A stretch of DNA of 18,613 nucleotides, taken from assembly GCA_943914115.1 (NCBI GenBank), contig CALUAU010000026.1, positions 1-18,613 of the forward strand. The letters are read 5' to 3'. Each line of letters opens with the position of its first letter. Position 1 is the stretch's first letter. The notes beneath the pieces were generated by a model, which worked only from the letters and a program-made list of their open reading frames with translations, did not search any database and was not told the DNA's origin. This DNA comes from an uncultured Microbacteriaceae bacterium. GTDB taxonomy: Bacteria > Actinomycetota > Actinomycetes > Actinomycetales > Microbacteriaceae. Below are positions 6,816 through 14,229 of this stretch, one piece after another. The position numbers and the translations under genes are program-made.

Positions 6816-7481
6816 TCATGAGCTGCCGTGAGCCGGCTCGTTTTCGGGTTCGTAGAGTTCGAGCAGTTCGGCGATGCGATCGCGTTCGTTGAGGCGGCGG
6901 CGGGCGCCTTTCGCGCTTGCCGAGATGAGCGTGCCCAGTAGGTGGGTGACCGCGGCGATCGGGGTGGGTGAGTCGATGAAAGGCGATGCGCCGGTGTCGA
7001 CGACTACGAGCCGGTCGGCATATTTCGCGGCCGGTGCATCCGCACTGTCGGTCACGACCACGACTTTCCCGCCGCTGTGGTGAAACTCGCGCGCCAACCG
7101 CAGCATCATCGAGCGGTAGGGGCGCATTGAAAACAGCAGCAGCGCGTCTGACGAGCGCACATCGGTGAGCGCCACTAGCGGCGGCAGCGCGTGCGACTCG
7201 ATGAGGTGAGTGTTCGAGAGGGTGCCCGAAAGTTCGGTGGCAAGCAGCAGCGCGAAGGCCGAGCTGGTGCCCTCACCGGCGATGAATCTGCGGCGCGACT
7301 TGAGCACCAGGGCGGCTGCTTGACGCGCCGATTCGGTGGCGGCGACCTGTTCGTAGGTGTGGGTGAGCGCCAGTGTGTCGCTGGCAATAATGCGTTCTTC
7401 AAGAGTGGCCGCGCTGAGGTTTTGCGGCACTCTGCGGTCGTATCGTTCCCGAGTCGAACTGCGCTGTTCGGTATCGGTCAT
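6816..7481 (-). CDS. SIS-domain protein related to MurR/RpiR regulators, lacking the HTH domain
   Basis: A 221-residue protein whose body (about residues 40-190) is a sugar isomerase (SIS) fold: RRRFIAGEGTSSAFALLLATEL, the S-x-D-A-LLLFSMRPYRS segment and GGKVVVVTDSADAPAAKYAD. This is the layout of the effector domain of MurR/RpiR transcription factors, which bind phosphosugars. Those proteins are about 280 residues with an N-terminal helix-turn-helix. Here only about 20 polar residues precede the region that normally follows the HTH. The start is well supported by GGGAGGA 6 nt upstream, and no HTH-like sequence was found upstream on this strand, so the domain seems truly absent. It heads the minus-strand operon, divergent from the peptide importer. 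It might be a sensor partner of another regulator or an enzyme on an amino-sugar phosphate; which of these is not shown. Confidence 0.8.
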   Translation of the reverse strand: MTDTEQRSSTRERYDRRVPQNLSAATLEERIIASDTLALTHTYEQVAATESARQAAALVLKSRRRFIAGEGTSSAFALLLATELSGTLSNTHLIESHALPPLVALTDVRSSDALLLFSMRPYRSMMLRLAREFHHSGGKVVVVTDSADAPAAKYADRLVVVDTGASPFIDSPTPIAAVTHLLGTLISASAKGARRRLNERDRIAELLELYEPENEPAHGSS

Positions 7482-7566
7482 CGGGATTCCTCCCGTTGGG
7501 GGTTATGAGACCTCACCGTTGTCGGTATCCGTCTCGTATGTCTGCCTCAAACCGAGGTTGCTCGTG

Positions 7567-7595
7567 AGCATAACCGGGGGTTGTGAGGGATGCAA
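7567..7595 (-). promoter_or_regulatory. Candidate promoter of the SIS-dipeptidase operon
   Basis: On the minus strand, a -35 TTGCAT (7595-7590) and a -10 TATGCT (7572-7567) are separated by exactly 17 bp. Transcription would start near 7560, giving a 5' leader of about 80 nt before the ATG at 7481. The match is moderate. Confidence 0.4.
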
Positions 7596-7837
7596 GAAAA
7601 AGATACGTTTCCTAACCTGTGCGTTCGCAATCAGCTTTTCGACGGCTGGCGGCAGGCACGAAATCTTCCTGATCAGCGGTGTGGCAGGCAGCTCGCGCGC
7701 CGCTAAAAGGTGGTTATTTGTCACGCATCCTGCCGGGTGTGGCACTGTGAAAACTCCCCGTGGGTGCCGTAACTTCGGCCTGGCTGTAAGCAACTAGGGC
7801 GACGATGCCAGCGGCTACGTGCGCCAGGTTCGCATGA

Positions 7838-7853
7838 TGTGAAACATATCACT
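7838..7853. promoter_or_regulatory. CRP/GlxR-like operator
   Basis: TGTGA-AACATA-TCACT matches 9 of 10 defined positions of the CRP/GlxR consensus TGTGA-N6-TCACA. GlxR is the cAMP-binding CRP homologue of corynebacteria, and related regulators occur in many actinobacteria. The site abuts the -35 element of the importer promoter (first T shared at 7853). Binding could activate or block transcription, so cAMP- or carbon-state control of peptide uptake is plausible. Confidence 0.5.
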
Positions 7854-7881
7854 TGACCAGACTCGACCGAGTGTTCATAAT
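7853..7881 (+). promoter_or_regulatory. Promoter of the peptide importer operon
   Basis: -35 TTGACC (7853-7858), 17-bp spacer, -10 CATAAT (7876-7881). This is the best sigma-70-type promoter in the window. Predicted start near 7888 gives a 5' leader of about 40 nt. The spacer holds a perfect 12-bp palindrome ACTCGACCGAGT (7861-7872), placed where a repressor could sit. Confidence 0.65.
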
Positions 7882-7929
7882 CATTCCCAATCAGGTGGCA
7901 ATGGTGCCAGCTGAAGTGGAAGGACCACC

Positions 7930-9756
7930 ATGCGAACCGCATCCAGAAATCCCTTTTTCCGAACGACTGCAATCGCAATTGCCGCAGCGGTGGGGCTCGC
8001 CGCGGCCCCGGCGAGTGTGGCGCTCGCGAGCGAAACCACCGACAGTGTCGAACAGGCCACTGCCTCGACCCTGCGCATCTCGACCTCGGGTTTTATCGAC
8101 TCATTTAACCCCTTCACCTCAATTTACCTCGCCCCCACCAACGCGCTGCGCTACATGTACGAGAACCTCGTGCAGTACTCGCAAGAAGACGGCTCGCCCA
8201 CCGAAGGGCTGGCCGAAAAATGGGAGTCGCAAGACGGCGGCGCCAAGTGGGTGTACACCATCCGTGGCGGCATGAAATGGTCGGACGGCGAACCCATCAC
8301 GAGTGAAGACGTCAAGTGGACCTATGAGCAGATGATGACCGATGAGGTCATGGCCACCGCTAACGGCAGCCTGGTCGCGAACTTCGCGTCGGTTGAAGCT
8401 CCCGACGATCACACGCTTGTCATCAACCTCAAGCACGCACAGGCGGCTGTTCCCGGCACCGAGATTCCGGTGGTGCCCGAACACATCTGGTCGAAGATCG
8501 ACGACCCGGGCAAGTTCGCCAACGATAAGGATGTGGTTGGTTCGGGGCCGTTCATCCTCAAGTCATATTCGGCGAACGAAACGTATGTGCTCGAAGCCAA
8601 CCCGAACTTCTGGCGCGGTAAGCCCGAAATTGATCGGATTCAGTACGTCTACTACACCGATGCCGACGCTTCGATTCAGGCGCTGCGCTCGGGCCAGATC
8701 GACTTCATTTCGGGCCTGACTCCGACGCAGTACCGGGCGCTTGAGAACGAGGAGGGAATCACCCTCAACTCAGGTGTAGGCCGCCGGTACACCTCGCTTG
8801 CCCTCAACCCCGGGTTCCACACCCGCGGCGGCGAACCGTACGGTAACGGCAACCCGGCGCTGCACGATGTGGCGGTGCGGCAGGCCATTCGTCTCGCTAT
8901 CGACACCGATGCGCTCATCAAGAACGTGATGGAAGAGCAGGCCACCCCGGCGACGAGCTTTGTGCCCGCATCCTACGAGAAGTGGATGCTGCCTGAAGAC
9001 GATCCGGTGGTTGTTGATTTCGACCCCGAGGCCGCCAAGAAGAAGCTCGACGAGGCCGGTTGGAAGCTCGGCAGCGACGGCGTGCGTGAAAAGGACGGCA
9101 CGAAACTCAACCTCAGGCTGCAGATCGACGGCAGTTCGGCCACCGAGCAGGCGCTCGCCGAATACATCAAACCGTGGCTGGGTGATGTGGGGATCGCCGT
9201 GAAAGTGGTTTCGACCGATGGTGACACGCTGAGCACCGAAGCGAACGCCGCGAACTACGACATGTACTTCTCGGGCTGGTCGCTCGGCCCCGACCCCGAC
9301 TATCAGCTGGGCATCAACACCTGCGGTCAGCTGCCCACCAAACCCGACGGTAGTGGTGGTACAACCCAAGACGGCTACTGCAACCCAGAGTTTGACAAGC
9401 TCTATGCGCAGCAGCAGATCGAACTCGACGAGGCAAAGCGCATCGACATCGTGCACGAGATGCTCGCCATGAACTACGAAGACAGCGTCAGCGTGGTGCT
9501 CTACTACCCGAACCAGCTCGAAGCGTACCGCTCCGACCGGTTTGAAGGCTTCGCGAAAATGCCCACCGAAACCGGCATCATCGCCAACCAGTCGGGCTAC
9601 TGGGGATTCCGCACGGTGAAGCCCGTCGGTGAGGGCGGTGCCACGGGCGGCCCGCAGACCGGTCTGTGGGTGGTGCTCGGCGGCGTTGCCGTCGCCGGTG
9701 CCGTGGGCGCCGGGGTGGCGATCAACCGCCGCAAGAAGTCGGCTGATATCGAATAG
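7930..9756 (+). CDS. Peptide ABC transporter solute-binding protein (family 5, DppA/OppA-like) with C-terminal membrane anchor
   Basis: A 608-residue extracellular substrate-binding protein for a peptide importer. Residues 1-33 form a Sec signal peptide (basic start, AIAIAAAVGLAAAP core, cleavage likely after VALA). The mature part shows family 5 hallmarks: a LVQYSQEDGSPTEGLAEKWE segment, a W-SDGEPITSEDVKWTYE segment, then GSGPFILKSY and the PNFWRGKPEID stretch. There is no lipobox cysteine. Instead the C terminus is a hydrophobic helix (about residues 577-596, TGLWVVLGGVAVAGAVGAGVA) followed by NRRKKSADIE. This would hold the protein in the membrane with a short basic cytoplasmic tail, an unusual anchor for this family. 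ATG preceded by GGAAGGA. First gene of the plus operon; 9 bp from the first permease gene. Substrate is inferred to be short peptides; oligopeptide, dipeptide or nickel specificity cannot be read directly. Confidence 0.92.
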   Translation: MRTASRNPFFRTTAIAIAAAVGLAAAPASVALASETTDSVEQATASTLRISTSGFIDSFNPFTSIYLAPTNALRYMYENLVQYSQEDGSPTEGLAEKWESQDGGAKWVYTIRGGMKWSDGEPITSEDVKWTYEQMMTDEVMATANGSLVANFASVEAPDDHTLVINLKHAQAAVPGTEIPVVPEHIWSKIDDPGKFANDKDVVGSGPFILKSYSANETYVLEANPNFWRGKPEIDRIQYVYYTDADASIQALRSGQIDFISGLTPTQYRALENEEGITLNSGVGRRYTSLALNPGFHTRGGEPYGNGNPALHDVAVRQAIRLAIDTDALIKNVMEEQATPATSFVPASYEKWMLPEDDPVVVDFDPEAAKKKLDEAGWKLGSDGVREKDGTKLNLRLQIDGSSATEQALAEYIKPWLGDVGIAVKVVSTDGDTLSTEANAANYDMYFSGWSLGPDPDYQLGINTCGQLPTKPDGSGGTTQDGYCNPEFDKLYAQQQIELDEAKRIDIVHEMLAMNYEDSVSVVLYYPNQLEAYRSDRFEGFAKMPTETGIIANQSGYWGFRTVKPVGEGGATGGPQTGLWVVLGGVAVAGAVGAGVAINRRKKSADIE

Positions 9757-9765
9757 CGAAAAACC

Positions 9766-10809
9766 ATGACCAATTCAGTACCACCGTCAACATCCGCGAT
9801 CCAGACCTCCGCTGATGCAGAGGAACCGCAGCGCGACTCGTCGTTTTGGCGCTACTTGGCGAACAAGCTCGGCGGTGCGGCGATCAGCCTGGTGATGGTT
9901 GTGCTGCTCGGGTTCTTCGCGTTCAAACTGCTCCCGGGCGATCCGGTCGCCAAGATCGCCCGGGAGCGGATGATGAGCCCCGAACAGATAGCGAGCCTGC
10001 GCGCCCAATACGGTCTCGACAAGCCGCTATGGGAACAGTTCATCAAGTTCATCCACGACGTTTTCACCTTCAACTTTGGTGAGAGCTACGTGTATCGCCG
10101 CCCCGTTGCTGAACTCATCGGCCAATATTTCTGGCCCACCATTCTGCTGACCGGCACCGCCGCCATCATCGCTATCTCGCTCGGGCTGTGGCTCGGGCAG
10201 CGGGCCGCGTGGCGGCACGGGAAACTGTTCGACCGCATCGCCAGTGGCGTCTCGCTCGTATTCTGGTCGGTGCCCACCTTCTGGTTGGGGTTGTTGCTGC
10301 TGATGTTCTTTGGTGGCACCCTGCGCTGGTTCCCAACCGGCGGGATGCGTTCGGCCAACCCACCAGCCGACCCGCTTGGCGCGGTTGGTGATGTGGTGTC
10401 GCACCTCGTGCTGCCGGTATTAACGATGGTGGCGGTGGTGTTTGCGCAGTATCTGATGGTGATGCGGTCATCGCTCATTGAAGAAATGAACGCCGACTAT
10501 CTCACCACCGCGCGCGCCAAGGGGCTTCGCGAGAATCTCGTGCGCGAACGGCACGCGGTGCCCAATGCGCTGCTGCCAACGGTGACGCTCGTGTTTATGC
10601 ACATCGGTGGGTTGATTGCCGGGGCCGTCACCGTTGAGACGGTGTTCTCGTGGCCGGGCCTGGGCAAACTCACCTTCGAGGCGATTAAGGGCCCCGACCT
10701 GCCGCTGCTGCAGGGCAGCTTCGTGGTGTTCTCAACCATCATCATCGTCATGAACCTGCTGGCCGATCTTGTTTATCGCCAGCTCGACCCGAGAGTGAGG
10801 CGCGCATGA
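9766..10809 (+). CDS. Peptide ABC transporter permease, DppB type
   Basis: A 347-residue integral membrane subunit that forms half of the translocation channel. After a hydrophilic N terminus of about 25 residues, the first helix (AISLVMVVLLGFFAFKLLPGDP) leads into the periplasmic-side segment with SPEQIASLRAQYGLDKPL, typical of the DppB/OppB subfamily. Further helices follow at about residues 120-145, 160-180, 210-235, 275-300 and 310-335. The ATPase-contacting EAA loop is recognisable as YLTTARAKGLRENLVRERHA with VPNALLPTV. No Shine-Dalgarno sequence is evident; with only 9 bp from the preceding stop, translation probably depends on coupling. Its last 4 bp overlap the next gene. Confidence 0.93.
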   Translation: MTNSVPPSTSAIQTSADAEEPQRDSSFWRYLANKLGGAAISLVMVVLLGFFAFKLLPGDPVAKIARERMMSPEQIASLRAQYGLDKPLWEQFIKFIHDVFTFNFGESYVYRRPVAELIGQYFWPTILLTGTAAIIAISLGLWLGQRAAWRHGKLFDRIASGVSLVFWSVPTFWLGLLLLMFFGGTLRWFPTGGMRSANPPADPLGAVGDVVSHLVLPVLTMVAVVFAQYLMVMRSSLIEEMNADYLTTARAKGLRENLVRERHAVPNALLPTVTLVFMHIGGLIAGAVTVETVFSWPGLGKLTFEAIKGPDLPLLQGSFVVFSTIIIVMNLLADLVYRQLDPRVRRA

Positions 10810-11717
10810 CCACCGCGACCGCCACACGCACACCGGCACAGTTCGCTCGTGCCCGTCGCTGGAAAGCATTCCGGCAGTTCTGCAGTGACTTCGCCACCTA
10901 CCGGGCCGGGATGGTGGGGCTCATCTTCCTGGTGGTGGTGGGAATCATCGCGATTCTCGCGCCGGTGATCGCCCCATCCTGGATGCTCGATGTCACCAAA
11001 ATCGGCGAACCGGATAAGTTCGCGCCGCCGTCGGCCGAGCACCTGTTTGGCACCGATAACCAGGGCCGTGAGCTGTGGGTGCGCATGGTGTGGGGCGCCC
11101 AATCGTCACTGCTGGTGGGGCTTGCCGCCACTGCGATGTCGATGGTTATCGGCACCATCGTGGGGATGGCGGCCGGGCATTTCACCGGGTGGGTTGGTGG
11201 CCTGTTGATGCGCGTCATCGACTTCTTCCTGGTGCTGCCGTCGCTGATTCTGGCCATTGTGTTGTCGAGTGTGCTTGAGCGCGGCACGCTCACCATCATC
11301 ATCGCGATCGGGCTCACCTCGTGGGCCGGTACGGCGCGTGTGGTGCGCGCCCAGACCCTCACCGTCGAATCGCGCGACTATATTCGGCGCTCACGGGTGC
11401 TGGGGGCCGGGCACTGGCACATATTGACGAAGCACGTGCTGCCGGGTGTGCTGCCGTTGGTGTTGGCGAACACGACGCTGATGGTGGGTTCGGCGATTAT
11501 TGCCGAGTCGACACTCGCGTTCTTGGGGCTTGGTGATCCGCTCACGCAATCGTGGGGCACCGTGCTGAAAAACGCCACCGATGCATCCAGCGCCTCGAAC
11601 GGCTACTGGTGGTACATCCTCATCCCGGGCCTGGCGATTTTGTTTGTGGTGCTCGCCTTCACCCTCATTGGCCGCGCGGTTGAAAACATTCTGAACCCGA
11701 CTTTGAGGAAGCGATAA
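10806..11717 (+). CDS. Peptide ABC transporter permease, DppC type
   Basis: The 303-residue partner permease. It has the DppC-type N terminus (FCSDFATYRAGMVGLIFLVVV, then IIAILAPVIAPSW) and the family signature HLFGTDNQGRELWVRMVWGA shortly before the second helix. The EAA loop is DYIRRSRVLGAGHWHILTKH with VLPGVLPLVLAN. About six helices are seen. The start overlaps the upstream permease stop in an ATGA arrangement, and its stop overlaps the ATPase start in TAATG. This indicates tight translational coupling and equal production of the transporter parts. Confidence 0.93.
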   Translation: MTTATATRTPAQFARARRWKAFRQFCSDFATYRAGMVGLIFLVVVGIIAILAPVIAPSWMLDVTKIGEPDKFAPPSAEHLFGTDNQGRELWVRMVWGAQSSLLVGLAATAMSMVIGTIVGMAAGHFTGWVGGLLMRVIDFFLVLPSLILAIVLSSVLERGTLTIIIAIGLTSWAGTARVVRAQTLTVESRDYIRRSRVLGAGHWHILTKHVLPGVLPLVLANTTLMVGSAIIAESTLAFLGLGDPLTQSWGTVLKNATDASSASNGYWWYILIPGLAILFVVLAFTLIGRAVENILNPTLRKR

Positions 11718-13387
11718 TGGCCGATCTGAAATTTGAGGATGTGTCGATCACCTACCGCACCTCGGGCCGGAATGACCGCGGCGAGGTGCACGCGGTGAAG
11801 AACGTCAGCCTCGAGGTGCCGGCGGGTTCAACGCTCGGGATTGCGGGCGAGTCGGGCTCGGGTAAATCGACGCTGGTGATGAGCGTGCTGCGGCTGCTGC
11901 CGAAAACCTCGAAACTCACCGGCCGGGTGCTGCTTGATAACACCGATGTGGCCGAGCTGAGCTTCGGTGAGTTGCGCGCGGTGCGCTGGACTTCGGCGTC
12001 GATCATTTTTCAGGGGGCGATGCACTCGCTCAACCCGGTGCGCACGGTTGGTCAGCAAATTATTGAGGCGCTCGAACTGCACGTGACCGACGAATGGAAA
12101 ACCGAGGCGGCACGCAAGGCGCGCGTCGGTGAACTGCTCGAAAGTGTGGATCTGCCGGCCGAGAAAGCTGGCGTGTATCCGCACGAGCTTTCGGGTGGGC
12201 AGCGTCAGCGCGTGATGATCGCGATGGCGCTGGCCTGCAACCCCGAGATCATCATCGCCGATGAACCAACCACCGCACTCGATGTGATTGTGCAAGAGCA
12301 GATCTTGACGATGATCGCCAAGCTCGTGGTCGAACGCGGCATTTCGCTGGTGATGATCAGCCACGACTTGTCGGTGCTCGCCACCGCATGCGACCGCATC
12401 GCGGTGATGCGCGACGGTGAACTCATCGAGGTGGGCCCGTCGGGGCAGATCTGTCACGCTCCCCGCGAGCCCTACACCCAAAAACTCGCGCACGCGTTCC
12501 CCACCATCGGCGACCCTGCTTCGCGGATGCGGCCGGTGAGCCGCCACGAACAGGGCGACGTGGATGCACTGGATCGGGCGGGGGTGCCCGACGACGCACC
12601 GGTGCTGCTGGATGCCCGCCGGGTGAGCGTCACCTACCGCACCGGCGGCCGGAAAGTGCCGGCCATCCGTGAGGTTGATCTGCAGATTCGCCGCGGCGAG
12701 ATCGTGGCGCTGGTGGGGCAGTCGGGTTCGGGTAAGACGACCCTGGCGAACACGTTGATCGGGTTGCAGCAGCCCGATCCGGGCGCAGAAATCCTGTTTG
12801 ACGGCACTCCGATTCCCACAAAACCGGCGCAGCTGCGCGAGTTTCACAAGCGCGTGCAGCTGGTGTTTCAAGACCCGTCGGCGGCACTCAACCCGAAGAT
12901 GACCGTCTACGAGTCGGTTGCCGAGGGGCTTCGAGTGCAGCGCTTCGACGGTGATGAACAGCAGCGTGTGCGGCAGAGTTTGCTCGAGGCCGAGCTCACC
13001 CCGCCCGATGACTATTTCGGTGCGATTCCGCAGGAGCTTTCGGGCGGGCAGCGCCAGCGCGTGGTGATCGCCGGGGCGCTCGCGCTACAACCCGAGCTGC
13101 TGATTGCCGATGAGCCGGTCGCGTCACTGGATGCATCGGTGCGCGGCGAAATCCTCGGCCTGCTGCTGTCACTGCGGCGCCAGCTGGGGCTCGCGGCGCT
13201 GGTGATCACTCACGATCTTGGCCTGGCGTGGAATATCGCCGATTCGGTGGCCGTGATGCACCGCGGTCAGCTGGTCGAGTATGGCCCCACCGAGGCGGTG
13301 CTGCTGAACCCGCAGCATAGCTACACCAAGACCCTGTTGGCGGCGGCCCCGAGCATCGGTGATGTGAAGCCGGAACCGCAGCAATGA
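11717..13387 (+). CDS. Fused double ATPase of the peptide ABC transporter (DppD-DppF type)
   Basis: A 556-residue protein holding both nucleotide-binding domains that power the importer, often encoded by two genes. Domain 1: Walker A GESGSGKST (44-52), Q-loop near 99, signature LSGGQRQRV (158-166), Walker B IIIADE (178-183), switch His in SHD (215-217). It is followed by the oligopeptide-transporter C-terminal element (APREPYTQKLAHAFP). A linker of about 35 residues leads to domain 2: Walker A GQSGSGKTT (334-342), signature LSGGQRQRV (441-449), Walker B LLIADE (461-466), ITHD switch, and a second C-terminal element ending in HSYTKTLLAAAP. All catalytic motifs are intact in both halves. A GAGGAAG ribosome site precedes the ATG. 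The end overlaps the next gene by 4 bp, tying the hydrolases to the same transcript. Confidence 0.94.
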   Translation: MADLKFEDVSITYRTSGRNDRGEVHAVKNVSLEVPAGSTLGIAGESGSGKSTLVMSVLRLLPKTSKLTGRVLLDNTDVAELSFGELRAVRWTSASIIFQGAMHSLNPVRTVGQQIIEALELHVTDEWKTEAARKARVGELLESVDLPAEKAGVYPHELSGGQRQRVMIAMALACNPEIIIADEPTTALDVIVQEQILTMIAKLVVERGISLVMISHDLSVLATACDRIAVMRDGELIEVGPSGQICHAPREPYTQKLAHAFPTIGDPASRMRPVSRHEQGDVDALDRAGVPDDAPVLLDARRVSVTYRTGGRKVPAIREVDLQIRRGEIVALVGQSGSGKTTLANTLIGLQQPDPGAEILFDGTPIPTKPAQLREFHKRVQLVFQDPSAALNPKMTVYESVAEGLRVQRFDGDEQQRVRQSLLEAELTPPDDYFGAIPQELSGGQRQRVVIAGALALQPELLIADEPVASLDASVRGEILGLLLSLRRQLGLAALVITHDLGLAWNIADSVAVMHRGQLVEYGPTEAVLLNPQHSYTKTLLAAAPSIGDVKPEPQQ

Positions 13388-14229
13388 GCATCGTATTACC
13401 GCAGCTGCCCGGGCCGATCGCGTGGGGCATCCGTATCACCACCCTCGAGGGGGAGGTGCTTGCCGAGCACGAACCGCACCGGGTGAGCAAAACCGCCAGC
13501 GTCGGCAAGGTGTTCGTGCTCATTGAACTCGCGCGGCAGATCAGCGACGGTGCGGTGGCGGCGGATGCGCTGATCGACCTGTCGAAAACGCTCTACGTTG
13601 CCGACTCGGGCCTTGCCTACCGGTTCACGAATCCGTCGATTGCGGTTGCGGATGCGGCGCTGCTGGTGGGCACGATGAGCGACAATCTGGCGACGAACGC
13701 GCTCATCGATGTGTGCGGGCTCGAACGGGTGCGGGCGATCGCCGAGGAGCTCGGCTATACCCACACCGCGCAGCTCGACTATATCCGTGACGATCGTGGC
13801 CCCGAGCATCCCTGGACCCCTTCGTATGGCACCGCGGCAGAACTCGCGGATGTGATGCGGCGGCTGGCGATTGGCGAGGTGCTCTCGCCCGAGGTTTCGC
13901 GTCGGGTGCTCGACTGGCTCGCCTCGGGTGCCGACACCTCGATGGTTGCCGATGCGCTGCTGCTCGACCCGCTCGCGCATGTTGACGCCGACTATCAGTC
14001 GATGGTGCTGCGCCACAAAACCGGCACGATCGCGCAGGCGCGCATCGATGTTGGCGTGTTGCGGGGGCCGCGGCGTTCGGTGGCCTATGCGGTGGCCGCG
14101 AACTGGGCCGAAGAGCTGCCCGATCAACGCGCGCTGGCGCTGGATGTGATGCGCGAAATTGGTGAGCAGATTCGCCACTATGTGACCGACCTTGACCGTG
14201 ATGACCCCGGAGAAGACCCCAGTGATTGA
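13384..14229 (+). CDS. Cytoplasmic serine hydrolase of the class A beta-lactamase-like fold
   Basis: A 281-residue protein with the three active-site motifs of penicillin-recognising serine enzymes: S39-V-G-K42, S99-D-N101 and K212-T-G214. The S-x-x-K to SDN distance (60) equals that in class A beta-lactamases (70 to 130). The deacylating Glu166 and the E-x-E-L-N loop are absent; the position aligns with Arg135 in LDYIRDDRG. It is therefore not expected to be an efficient beta-lactamase and may be a peptidase, amidase or esterase. The N terminus (MSIVLPQLPGPIAWGIRI) has no signal peptide or lipobox, so it should stay in the cytoplasm, unlike most of its relatives. The ATG overlaps the ATPase gene by 4 bp. 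The next gene begins with a paralogous domain. Cleavage of imported D-residue-containing peptides is the inferred role. Confidence 0.8.
   Translation: MSIVLPQLPGPIAWGIRITTLEGEVLAEHEPHRVSKTASVGKVFVLIELARQISDGAVAADALIDLSKTLYVADSGLAYRFTNPSIAVADAALLVGTMSDNLATNALIDVCGLERVRAIAEELGYTHTAQLDYIRDDRGPEHPWTPSYGTAAELADVMRRLAIGEVLSPEVSRRVLDWLASGADTSMVADALLLDPLAHVDADYQSMVLRHKTGTIAQARIDVGVLRGPRRSVAYAVAANWAEELPDQRALALDVMREIGEQIRHYVTDLDRDDPGEDPSD

Larger units (their letters stand above)
7482..7929. other. Divergent intergenic control region
   Basis: A 448-bp gap between the SIS gene (leftwards) and the solute-binding-protein gene (rightwards), noticeably more A/T-rich than the flanking genes. It holds candidate promoters for both directions and a CRP-like palindrome, listed separately. 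Open frames of up to about 146 codons cross it on both strands, but none has a recognisable product, and those on the plus strand overlap the SIS gene start. The middle part (about 7600-7830) shows nothing I can identify. Confidence 0.6.

Noticed and set aside
7503..7793. 96-codon minus-strand frame upstream of the SIS gene as the missing HTH domain
   Set aside because: The translation shows no helix-turn-helix or RpiR-like pattern. The SIS gene has its own strong ribosome binding site, so a frameshifted single gene is not supported.
11828..12871. Long open frame of 347 codons on the minus strand
   Set aside because: It lies wholly opposite the fused ATPase gene, whose motifs are intact. Its translation is rich in Arg/His/Gln with no recognisable domain, as expected of an antisense frame in GC-rich coding DNA.
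14192..14221. TTG start at 14192 for the hydrolase fusion
   Set aside because: It would add ten residues with no match to the upstream paralogue. The GTG at 14222 has a properly spaced GGAGAA site.
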